Below, in pieces: positions 1-5,542 of a stretch of 5,542 bases of DNA (position 1 is its first letter; each line of letters opens with the position of its first letter). The DNA is taken from NCBI GenBank assembly GCA_943325425.2, contig CALPPJ020000115.1, positions 1-5,542 of the forward strand, in the 5' to 3' direction. The position numbers were made by a program, and so were the translations under genes. The notes below the pieces were generated by a model, which saw nothing but the letters and a program-made list of their open reading frames with translations, made no database searches and was not told the DNA's origin. The DNA is from Bifidobacterium breve (GTDB taxonomy: Bacteria; Actinomycetota; Acidimicrobiia; Acidimicrobiales; Ilumatobacteraceae).

Positions 1-1
1 C

Positions 2-850
2 ATCTTGAAGGGCGAAGAAGTCTGGTGCCAGCTCTTCAGCGAACCTGGTTCGGGCAGCGACTTGGCTTCACTCGGGACTCGTGCAGTGCGCGATGGCGAC
101 GACTGGATTGTCAACGGGCAGAAAGTCTGGACCAGCTTTGGCCAGTTTGCCGATTACGCAATTTTGCTCGCTCGCACCGATGTTGATCTTCCAAAACATG
201 CTGGAATCACTTACTTCATCTTGGACATGAAGAGTCCAGGCATTGACGTTCGCCCCATCACCCAGATCACCGGCGTGCAACACTTCAACGAAACCTTCCT
301 CACTGACGTACGTATTCCACATACGAACATCATCGGCGAAATCAACGCTGGCTGGAAGGGCGCTCAGACCACGTTGATGAACGAACGCAGCCACATTGGT
401 TCAGGCGGAACTTGGTCAGTTGACCAATTGATTCAACTTGCTCAACAACGCGGACTATCAAGCGATCTCAACATTCGCCAAGGACTTGCGCAAGCGCACG
501 CTCGCGCCGAAACACTTCGCTACATGGGTTTCCGCATGCGCACAGCAATGAGTCAAATGCGAATGCCCGGGCCTGAAGCACTCACGCTCAAGTTGGCCTA
601 TGCCAACCATTGGCGACTCACCGCCGAACTAGCGACCGAAATTCTTGGGGCTGGCGCAATGCTCTGGGCCGACGATGCGCCGGAAGACAATCAATGGGGT
701 CAGCACTTACTGGGTCAATTTGCCATTCGCATTGGTGGCGGCACCGACGAAATTCAACACAACATCATTGCCGAGCGTGGACTTGGCTTGCCTCGCGAAC
801 CTCAACTTGACAAAGACATGCCGTGGCGTGTGTCGAACAAAGTTGGATGA
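2..850 (+). CDS. chsE2: Acyl-CoA dehydrogenase, ChsE2/FadE29-like catalytic subunit (5' truncated by window edge)
   Basis: This is the flavin-dependent subunit predicted to desaturate the 3-carbon steroid side chain (pregnene-20-carboxyl-CoA) together with a ChsE1-type partner. The reading frame is open from base 2 with no credible start, so the gene begins upstream; 282 residues are visible, against roughly 390 for the family. Seen: the middle-domain motif SEPGSGSD (38-61), NGQKVWTS, and a C-terminal GGGTDEIQ motif (734-757) typical of FAD contacts. The general base appears to be the Glu of LMNER (codon 383-385), at the helix-G position used by isovaleryl- and long-chain acyl-CoA dehydrogenases. 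The alternative site used by medium-chain enzymes, just before the last Gly-Thr, is Gly. It lacks the RxxFG motif of ordinary homotetrameric enzymes, which the downstream dehydrogenase supplies. The FadE family is large, and a ChsE4/FadE26-like role cannot be excluded by eye; the ChsE2 assignment rests on the neighbouring genes. Confidence 0.85.
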   Translation: MLKGEEVWCQLFSEPGSGSDLASLGTRAVRDGDDWIVNGQKVWTSFGQFADYAILLARTDVDLPKHAGITYFILDMKSPGIDVRPITQITGVQHFNETFLTDVRIPHTNIIGEINAGWKGAQTTLMNERSHIGSGGTWSVDQLIQLAQQRGLSSDLNIRQGLAQAHARAETLRYMGFRMRTAMSQMRMPGPEALTLKLAYANHWRLTAELATEILGAGAMLWADDAPEDNQWGQHLLGQFAIRIGGGTDEIQHNIIAERGLGLPREPQLDKDMPWRVSNKVG

Positions 851-872
851 AAGAGAATCAAAAAGAGAATCA
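850..872 (+). repeat. Tandem 11-base direct repeat in the leader of the ChsH2-like gene
   Basis: The sequence AAAGAGAATCA occurs at 850-860 and again at 862-872, a period of 12, and fills almost the whole gap between the first gene's stop and the ATG at 875. The AAGAG of the second copy (863-867) lies 7 bases before the start codon and is the only Shine-Dalgarno-like element available. The first copy would be too far away to serve this ATG. A slippage duplication of the ribosome-binding region is the simplest explanation. Confidence 0.6.
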
Positions 873-874
873 TT

Positions 875-1909
875 ATGAGCAACACAACTTCTGACATCAT
901 CGTTGACGCTACGCCCGAAGCGAAGGCTGCATTCTTTAGCGAACTGCAAACTTACGTAGGTCTTGAAATCGGCGCACCGACTCCAGCACCGGACGAAATC
1001 AATGCCCCCATGATTCGACACCTCGTCGAAGCGGTTGGCGACAAAAACCCCATCTATTCAAACGCTGAACTAGCCAAGCAATCAATTCATGGCGGCATCG
1101 TTGCTCCTCCCACCATGTTGCAAGCGTGGGTCATGAATGGAATCGAAGGCCCACCGCGAACTGGTGACGGACCGTACGAACAGATGAATCAACTGTTGTT
1201 CTCGCGTGGTTTCACCAGCGTTGTTGGAACAAATAGCGAGCAGACGTATGTGCGTTATCTTCACCCTGGAGATCAACTCACGATGCGCACAGTCATCGAC
1301 TCGATCAGTGACGAAAAAACGACTGGCCTAGGTACTGGTCATTTCGTGAGCACTCGCCAAGATTATTACGACGCACAAAACGAACTCGTTGGATCAATGC
1401 TCTTTCGCATTTTCCGTTTCCAACCCAAAGCAAAGGCTCCGACGGCCAAGCCCAAGGCACTTCGCCCGCGCCCCGCAACGACTCACGACAACCAGTGGTA
1501 CTTCGACGGCCTCAATGATGGTGTCTTGTATTCACAAGCTTGTGCCGAATGTGGTGAAGTGCGCTTTCCTACTGGACCCATGTGCCCCACCTGTCATTCT
1601 TTGAAGTGGGACAAAGTTGAGATGCCACTATCGGGAACGATTCATAGTTTTGTGATTGCGCATTATCCGCAGGTTCCAAGTTTTGATTACCCGCTCCCCG
1701 TGTTGCTCGTTGACATTGATCCATCAATCTCTCATTCAGGCAAGCCTGGCAACAACAAAGTGCGCATGATCATGAACTCTGCCGACACTGACCTTGATGC
1801 TCTTGTTGTTGGTGCCCGCGTTCGTATCGAGATCCGCGCTACCGACCCCGATATGAAACTTCCTTTCGCCATTCTCGATTCGACTAGCAACACCGGAGCC
1901 ACCTCATGA
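875..1909 (+). CDS. chsH2: ChsH2-like fusion: MaoC/FAS1-type hydratase domain plus DUF35 zinc-ribbon/OB domain
   Basis: The protein has 344 residues and two roles in the family. Its N-terminal hot-dog domain (about 12-182) pairs with ChsH1 to form the enoyl-CoA hydratase. Its C-terminal DUF35 domain (about 205-335) binds Ltp2 to form the side-chain aldolase. The hot-dog domain carries GDKNPIY (55-61), where the hydratase-2 motif normally reads GDxNPxH; the histidine is Tyr61, so this half is probably non-catalytic and structural or substrate-binding. A Lys/Pro/Ala-rich linker (about 183-202) joins the halves. The DUF35 zinc ribbon is complete: C223-x2-C226-x10-C237-x2-C240, followed by the beta-rich OB fold. 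M. tuberculosis ChsH2 is about 310 residues, so this one is somewhat longer. The ATG at 875 has an AAGAG upstream and gives a normal N-terminus. The stop overlaps the next start by 4 bases. Confidence 0.9.
   Translation: MSNTTSDIIVDATPEAKAAFFSELQTYVGLEIGAPTPAPDEINAPMIRHLVEAVGDKNPIYSNAELAKQSIHGGIVAPPTMLQAWVMNGIEGPPRTGDGPYEQMNQLLFSRGFTSVVGTNSEQTYVRYLHPGDQLTMRTVIDSISDEKTTGLGTGHFVSTRQDYYDAQNELVGSMLFRIFRFQPKAKAPTAKPKALRPRPATTHDNQWYFDGLNDGVLYSQACAECGEVRFPTGPMCPTCHSLKWDKVEMPLSGTIHSFVIAHYPQVPSFDYPLPVLLVDIDPSISHSGKPGNNKVRMIMNSADTDLDALVVGARVRIEIRATDPDMKLPFAILDSTSNTGATS
1895..1898 (+). promoter_or_regulatory. Shine-Dalgarno site for the ChsE1-like gene
   Basis: GGAG lies inside the end of the chsH2-like gene, 7 bases before the ATG at 1906. 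With the ATGA stop/start overlap (1906-1909) it supports this start and suggests translational coupling of the two genes. Confidence 0.6.
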
Positions 1910-3030
1910 ATTTCGATCTTTCCGAAGAACAACAAGTCATTAAAGATCTCGCTCTCCAAATTTTTGAAGGTCAATCGACTGTCGAGCGAGTCAAAGTTGC
2001 CGAAAAGGGCGACGGCTTTGATCGCGATATGTGGCAGCAACTTGCCAACAGTGGAATTCAGGCCTTGTGCGTTCCCGAAGAGTTTGGTGGAAGCGGCTTT
2101 GGTGGCGTTGAGTTGTCACTAGCGCTGATGGGTCAAGGACGTTACGTCGCTCCAGTTCCGTTATGGACAACCGGTGTCAGCGCGTTGGCTCTGACAGATT
2201 TCGGTTCACCCGAACAACAACGCCGGCTACTTCCCGCAATCGCAACTGGCGAAACCATCGTGACTATCGCTTTGGCCGAGTCTGGTGCTAATGACGTCAT
2301 GCGCCCAACAGTCGTCGCCACAATTAAGGGCGACACCGTGACGTTGCTGGGTTACAAACCTGCTGTTCCCTTCGCTCAACATGCACAGTTCGCCCTAGTT
2401 CCCGTAACTATTGCCGGCGACTCATCGAACGATGTGGCAGTAGCCATTGTTGATTTGTCTTTGAGGGGTGTCACAAAGACACAAGTCAAGACAACAAACC
2501 ACGAACCACAAGCCCATCTTTCATTTGATTGCACGATTGCAGCCAGCGACATCCTCGGCCACGGAGCCGACATTGACAATCGTGAGGCACTGCGTTCAAT
2601 ATTCGAACACTCGCTCACTGCTCTTGCCGCGATTCAAGTTGGTGTTGCCGAAGGTTCATTGGCCTATGTTTCAACCCACTTGTCGTCGCGTCGCCAATTC
2701 GGTAAGCCACTCGCCGCATTCCAAGCAACCACGCAACGTGCAGCTGATGGATACATCACAACTGAGGCAATGCGAGTGACTGCACTGAATGCTGCGTGGC
2801 GTCTCGCCGAAGGCTTTGATGCGCGCCGCGATGTCGCAGTCGCCGCGTATTGGGCGAACGAGGGAGCCCAGCAAGTTGTTACTGCAGCCCAACACCTTCA
2901 CGGCGGAATCGGCGCTGATGTGGACTACCCCGTCCACCGCTATTTCTTGTGGGGCATTCAATTAGCCAGTGTTCTTGGATCTGCGAGTTCGCACCTCGCT
3001 CGACTCGGCAATTTAATTGCCCGAACCTGA
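1906..3030 (+). CDS. chsE1: Acyl-CoA dehydrogenase, ChsE1/FadE28-like partner subunit
   Basis: This 374-residue protein is predicted to form an alpha2-beta2 heterotetramer with the first gene's product, completing its FAD sites. Order seen: N-terminal helical domain opening MNFDLSEEQQ, with PEEFGGSGFGG at 58-68; beta domain about 118-218; C-terminal helical domain from about 225. It keeps the cross-subunit FAD motif SRRQFGKPLAAFQA (271-284) and the LHGGIGADVDYPVHRYF segment (331-347). Two things are unusual for a stand-alone enzyme. The usual TEPxxGSD motif reads ALAESGAND (122-130), and neither standard position carries the catalytic Glu: by eye, helix G has Ser236 and the C-terminal site has Trp349. 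E234 is nearby but two residues off. The M. tuberculosis homologue is about 340 residues, so this one is a little longer. The start overlaps the previous stop (ATGA) behind a good GGAG. Confidence 0.85.
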   Translation: MNFDLSEEQQVIKDLALQIFEGQSTVERVKVAEKGDGFDRDMWQQLANSGIQALCVPEEFGGSGFGGVELSLALMGQGRYVAPVPLWTTGVSALALTDFGSPEQQRRLLPAIATGETIVTIALAESGANDVMRPTVVATIKGDTVTLLGYKPAVPFAQHAQFALVPVTIAGDSSNDVAVAIVDLSLRGVTKTQVKTTNHEPQAHLSFDCTIAASDILGHGADIDNREALRSIFEHSLTALAAIQVGVAEGSLAYVSTHLSSRRQFGKPLAAFQATTQRAADGYITTEAMRVTALNAAWRLAEGFDARRDVAVAAYWANEGAQQVVTAAQHLHGGIGADVDYPVHRYFLWGIQLASVLGSASSHLARLGNLIART

Positions 3031-3042
3031 AACGAGTCTCAC

Positions 3043-3465
3043 ATGACCACGCTTCCCGCCACTCGATCCTTCGCCGACGTCACGGTCGGTGACGAGTTAA
3101 CGCCTTTTGACCTACCGATTACTCGAACGTTGATCGTGTCAACCGCAATCGCCACTCGTGACTATCAAGTCGTACACCACGACCCGTCCATTGCGGCCGA
3201 ACGTGGATCAAAAGACATCATCATGAACATCTTGACTTCAAACGCATTTGTTGGACGTTTTGTTACCGATTGGACAGGACCTAACTCATTTATTCGTTCA
3301 GTCAAAGTTCGATTGGGTGCCCCCAACTACCCCGGCGACACGATGGTGATTACTGGCTCAGTGACCGCGAAAGATGACGCCAACAAAGTCGTCACTGTTG
3401 CAGTCAAAGGTTCGAACTCGATGGGCGATCACATGAATGCAACTGTCGAGGTGGTTCTGCCATGA
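3043..3465 (+). CDS. chsH1: ChsH1-like MaoC enoyl-CoA hydratase subunit
   Basis: A single hot-dog domain of 140 residues, close to the roughly 130 of M. tuberculosis ChsH1. It is the expected catalytic half of the ChsH1-ChsH2 hydratase, which adds water across the double bond made by the ChsE pair, giving the 17-hydroxy CoA ester. The active-site segment ATRDYQVVHHDP (37-48) holds Asp40 and His45 with the Asp-x4-His spacing of the hydratase-2 motif. The pattern is complementary to the upstream ChsH2-like domain, which keeps the Asp but has Tyr in place of the His. The central part (MNILTSNAFVGRFVTDWTG, 61-79) and the basic, glycine-containing strand region after it fit the fold. The start lies 12 bases after the chsE1 stop with only a weak GAG (3034-3036) as ribosome-binding site. 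The end overlaps the next gene by ATGA. Confidence 0.88.
   Translation: MTTLPATRSFADVTVGDELTPFDLPITRTLIVSTAIATRDYQVVHHDPSIAAERGSKDIIMNILTSNAFVGRFVTDWTGPNSFIRSVKVRLGAPNYPGDTMVITGSVTAKDDANKVVTVAVKGSNSMGDHMNATVEVVLP
3448..3454 (+). promoter_or_regulatory. Shine-Dalgarno site for the Ltp2-like gene
   Basis: GAGGTGG, the strongest ribosome-binding site in the window, lies 7 bases before the ATG at 3462, inside the last codons of the chsH1-like gene. It supports the ATG of the ATGA overlap as the true start. Confidence 0.65.
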
Positions 3466-4655
3466 GCATCACTCGTCCTGGCAATCAACTTGGTGGCAAG
3501 GCGTCAATCGTCGGCATTGGTGCAACAGAATTTTCCAAAGAATCTGGTCGAAGCGAAATGAGTTTGGCCAGCGAAGCAGTTGCAGCAGCAATCGCCGATG
3601 CTGGTCTCAAGCCATCAGACATTGACGGCATGGTCACGTATTCAACCGACAACAATCCTGATGTTGAAATAGCACGACATGTAGGCATCGGTAGTTTGCG
3701 TCATTTCAGTCGCGTGCATTACGGCGGCGGTGCCGCTTGTGGCACGATCGTGATGGCCGCAATGGCTGTTGCCACCGGAGTCGCCGACGCAGTTGTGTGC
3801 TATCGCGCCTTCAACGAACGCAGTGGTCGACGATTTGGTGCCGGGGTTCAAGACTTACCGAATGCAGCAACCGCCGAGAGAGCACAATTCTCATGGACAA
3901 CGCCTGCAGGCCAACTCACCCCCGCCAGTTGGGTGGCCATGGTGGCTCGCCGTTACATGCACCTGTACGGCGCGACATCAGCTGACTTTGGTCGTGTCGC
4001 AGTGGCTGGCCGTCGCCACGCTGCCAACAACCCAGCTGCGTGGTTCTATAACGATCCCATCACCTTGGAAGATCACCAAGCCAGCCGTTGGATCGTTGAT
4101 CCTTTGCACTTACTTGACTGTTGCCAAGAAAGTGACGGTGGTCAGGCTCTCGTTGTCACGAGCGCTGAACGTGCTCGCGATCTGCCGAACACTCCTGCCT
4201 TGATTGTTGCTGGCGCTCAAGGTGCTGGTGTCGATCAATGGACCATGACTTCTTTCTTCCGTGACGACATTGCCCAACTTCCCGAAATGAAAGTTGTTGC
4301 CGACGAATTGTGGACCTCATCGGGCCTCACGCCTGCTGAAATCCAGACCGCAATCTTGTACGACCACTTCACGCCGTACGTGCTCATGCAACTTGAAGAG
4401 TTTGGCTTTTGTGGCAGAGGCGAGGCCAAAGATTTCATCAAGGACGGCGCCCTCGAAATTGGTGGGCGGCTTCCTATCAACACGCATGGCGGACAGCTCG
4501 GCGAGGCGTACATCCATGGCATGAACGGTATTGCCGAAGCAGTTCGACAGGTCCGTGGCACAAGTGTCAATCAGGTAGATAAGGTTGAAAACGTTCTCGT
4601 GACTGCTGGCACGGGTGTGCCCACAAGCGGGCTAATTCTGGGGGTAGACCGATGA
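3462..4655 (+). CDS. ltp2: Ltp2-like thiolase-fold steroid side-chain retro-aldolase
   Basis: A 397-residue member of the SCP2/lipid-transfer-protein thiolase family, the same length class as Ltp2 (about 386). Ltp2 cleaves 17-hydroxy-3-oxo-pregnene-20-carboxyl-CoA to androstenedione and propionyl-CoA, and it is active only when bound to the DUF35 domain of ChsH2, encoded two genes upstream. The N-terminal thiolase half opens with ASIVGIGATEFSK (14-26). By alignment with SCP2 thiolase, the nucleophilic Cys falls on Gly89 in the segment HYGGGAACGT; the nearby C93 is four residues later. The C-terminal half has LYDHFTPY (299-306) and NTHGGQLGEAYIHG (340-353), replacing the GHPxG motif of true thiolases. 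Tyr300 and Tyr350 are 50 residues apart. I recall Tyr294 and Tyr344, the same spacing, as the proposed catalytic residues of a characterised Ltp2. The gene is translationally coupled to both neighbours by ATGA overlaps. Confidence 0.88.
   Translation: MSITRPGNQLGGKASIVGIGATEFSKESGRSEMSLASEAVAAAIADAGLKPSDIDGMVTYSTDNNPDVEIARHVGIGSLRHFSRVHYGGGAACGTIVMAAMAVATGVADAVVCYRAFNERSGRRFGAGVQDLPNAATAERAQFSWTTPAGQLTPASWVAMVARRYMHLYGATSADFGRVAVAGRRHAANNPAAWFYNDPITLEDHQASRWIVDPLHLLDCCQESDGGQALVVTSAERARDLPNTPALIVAGAQGAGVDQWTMTSFFRDDIAQLPEMKVVADELWTSSGLTPAEIQTAILYDHFTPYVLMQLEEFGFCGRGEAKDFIKDGALEIGGRLPINTHGGQLGEAYIHGMNGIAEAVRQVRGTSVNQVDKVENVLVTAGTGVPTSGLILGVDR
4640..4645 (+). promoter_or_regulatory. Possible Shine-Dalgarno site for the P450 gene
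   Basis: A G-run followed by T (GGGGGT) sits 6 bases before the ATG at 4652. It is G-rich rather than a canonical GGAGG, so translation of the P450 may rely mostly on coupling through the ATGA overlap. Confidence 0.45.
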
Positions 4656-5542
4656 GCCAAGACACCAATGCAGATTTGAGTTTCGACTCACTTGATGTCA
4701 TTTCCAATGATGCATACCGCAACGGTCCGCCTCACGAGTTGCTCACTCGCCTACGCAATGAAGCACCAATTGCGCGCCACCGCGGAATTGAACAGGGTTA
4801 CCCCGAATGGTTTTGGGCACTCACTCGTCACGCCGACATCGTTGAAGTGAGTCGCAAGTTTCAGACGTACTCATCAGGCGCCAAGGGATCGTTAATGAAT
4901 CAAGATCGACCCGATCTTGAACTCGCCCGCTTGATGATTGACCTCGATCCTCCCGAGCACACCCGCTTGAAGAGTTTGGTCAACCGCGGATTTACTCCTA
5001 AGGCAATGCGCATGCTCGAAGAGCACTTCCGCGAAGTGGCAATTCAATTGATTGATGAAGCCTTACAAGAGCAAACGCTTGATTTCGTCGACAAGGTGTC
5101 GGCCGAACTCCCTCTCATCGCGATTGCCGAGCTGGTCGGAATTCCGGTTGAAGATCGTCGTAAAGTTTTCCACTGGTCAAACACCATGATCGGCACCACC
5201 GACCCCGACTTTGCTGGTTCTCCAGAAGACGCCCAAATTGCGGCCGCTGAGTTGTACATGTACTCAAATGAAATTGCCGCACAACGCAAACTTGAACCCA
5301 AAGACGACATCATTACGACGCTCATCAGCGAACATGATGGTGACGTTCTGACCGAACATGAATTTGACCTTTTCATGTTGTTGCTCGCTGTTGCTGGAAA
5401 TGAGACCACTCGTAACGGAATCAGTCACGGTGTTCTCGCCATGATTGAAAACCCCGAGCAGTGGAACCTATTGAAGAACGATCCGAGTTTGGTCACAACT
5501 GCCGTTGAAGAAATTCTTCGTTGGGGAACCCCCGTCAACAAC
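4652..5542 (+). CDS. cyp125: Cytochrome P450, CYP125-like steroid C26/C27 oxidase (3' truncated by window edge)
   Basis: 297 residues are visible of an expected 400-430. CYP125 enzymes oxidise the terminal methyl of the cholesterol or cholestenone side chain to the alcohol and acid, the entry step to side-chain degradation. Seen: the C-helix region DPPEHTRLKSLVNRGFTP (99-116); a stretch beginning DFVDKVSAELPL and continuing to FHWSN, strongly reminiscent of M. tuberculosis CYP125; the I-helix oxygen-activation motif AGNETTR (248-254); and the K-helix ExxR (E287-R290) followed by WGTPV. The haem-binding FGxGxHxCxG loop should lie about 60-70 residues further on and is outside the window, so completeness cannot be judged. 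The ATG overlaps the ltp2 stop (ATGA 4652-4655). CYP124 and CYP142 share the I-helix style, but the flanking segments fit CYP125 better; the subfamily call is from memory of sequences, not a search. Confidence 0.85.
   Translation, partial: MSQDTNADLSFDSLDVISNDAYRNGPPHELLTRLRNEAPIARHRGIEQGYPEWFWALTRHADIVEVSRKFQTYSSGAKGSLMNQDRPDLELARLMIDLDPPEHTRLKSLVNRGFTPKAMRMLEEHFREVAIQLIDEALQEQTLDFVDKVSAELPLIAIAELVGIPVEDRRKVFHWSNTMIGTTDPDFAGSPEDAQIAAAELYMYSNEIAAQRKLEPKDDIITTLISEHDGDVLTEHEFDLFMLLLAVAGNETTRNGISHGVLAMIENPEQWNLLKNDPSLVTTAVEEILRWGTPVNN

Larger units (their letters stand above)
2..5542 (+). other. Single operon for sterol side-chain degradation (igr-like cluster), continuing past both edges
   Basis: Six co-directional genes are joined by gaps of 24 and 12 bases and by three 4-base ATGA overlaps (1906-1909, 3462-3465, 4652-4655). 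No hairpin with a T-run and no non-coding stretch above 24 bases exists, so the promoter and terminator must lie outside the window. The content equals the six-gene M. tuberculosis igr set, in the order chsE2-chsH2-chsE1-chsH1-ltp2-cyp125. Confidence 0.85.

Noticed and set aside
68..394. 108-codon minus-strand open frame within the first dehydrogenase gene
   Set aside because: It is fully overlapped by conserved acyl-CoA dehydrogenase sequence and has no recognisable domain.
847..894. ATG overlapping the first gene's stop (ATGA) that opens a 15-codon frame
   Set aside because: It is out of frame with the ChsH2-like gene, stops almost at once and lacks a ribosome-binding site. It looks like chance from the repeat sequence.
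4235..4570. 111-codon minus-strand open frame within the ltp2-like gene
   Set aside because: It is antisense to the conserved C-terminal half of the thiolase-fold protein, has no motif of its own and no plausible ribosome-binding context.
4587..4598. Near-palindrome GAAAACGTTCTC resembling a regulator half-site pair (KstR-like)
   Set aside because: KstR sites need AAC and GTT separated by two bases, and this has none. It is also inside coding sequence far from any promoter region.
5044..5409. 121-codon open frame on the minus strand within the P450 gene
   Set aside because: It lies fully antisense to a P450 with recognisable motifs. Its translation is Ser-rich with no family resemblance, as expected for a shadow frame.
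5450..5542. Absence of the P450 haem-binding Cys loop, which could suggest a broken gene
   Set aside because: The window ends just after the ExxR motif, before the loop is expected. The frame is open to the last base, so this is truncation by the window only.

Overview
The window is one uninterrupted, plus-strand gene cluster of six genes, cut at both ends. The products match, gene for gene, the actinobacterial machinery that removes the last three carbons of the cholesterol side chain, the 'igr' set of Mycobacterium tuberculosis (cyp125, chsE1, chsE2, chsH2, chsH1, ltp2). The base composition looks near 50-53% GC by eye, well below mycobacteria or Rhodococcus. With these actinobacterial families, this suggests a moderate-GC actinobacterium, perhaps an aquatic Acidimicrobiia-type lineage. 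That placement is inference; there is no rRNA or marker gene here.

Layout: 2-850 is the C-terminal three quarters of a ChsE2-like acyl-CoA dehydrogenase. 875-1909 is a ChsH2-like fusion of a MaoC/FAS1-type hot-dog domain with a DUF35 zinc-ribbon/OB-fold domain. 1906-3030 is a ChsE1-like acyl-CoA dehydrogenase partner. 3043-3465 is a ChsH1-like MaoC hydratase. 3462-4655 is an Ltp2-like, thiolase-fold retro-aldolase. 4652-5542 is the N-terminal part of a CYP125-like cytochrome P450, cut before its haem-cysteine loop. Three junctions are ATGA overlaps, and the two real gaps are 24 and 12 bases. There is no room for an internal promoter or terminator, so this is almost certainly one transcript that continues beyond both window edges.

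How the genes work together (from knowledge of the M. tuberculosis and Rhodococcus homologues): the P450 oxidises the terminal side-chain methyl so the chain can be activated to a CoA thioester. After earlier beta-oxidation cycles, the ChsE1-ChsE2 flavoenzyme desaturates the remaining 3-carbon (pregnene-20-carboxyl-CoA) chain. The ChsH1-ChsH2 MaoC pair hydrates the double bond at C17. Ltp2, docked on the DUF35 domain of ChsH2, cleaves the product to androstenedione and propionyl-CoA.

The sequence itself shows the division of labour expected of these paired enzymes. Only one dehydrogenase subunit keeps the catalytic Glu, only one hot-dog subunit keeps the Asp/His pair, and the thiolase-like protein appears to have lost the nucleophilic Cys. 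Compared with M. tuberculosis the gene order is permuted: the P450 comes last rather than first, and the two dehydrogenase genes are separated by chsH2. No RNA genes, mobile elements, CRISPR arrays or long non-coding stretches were seen.
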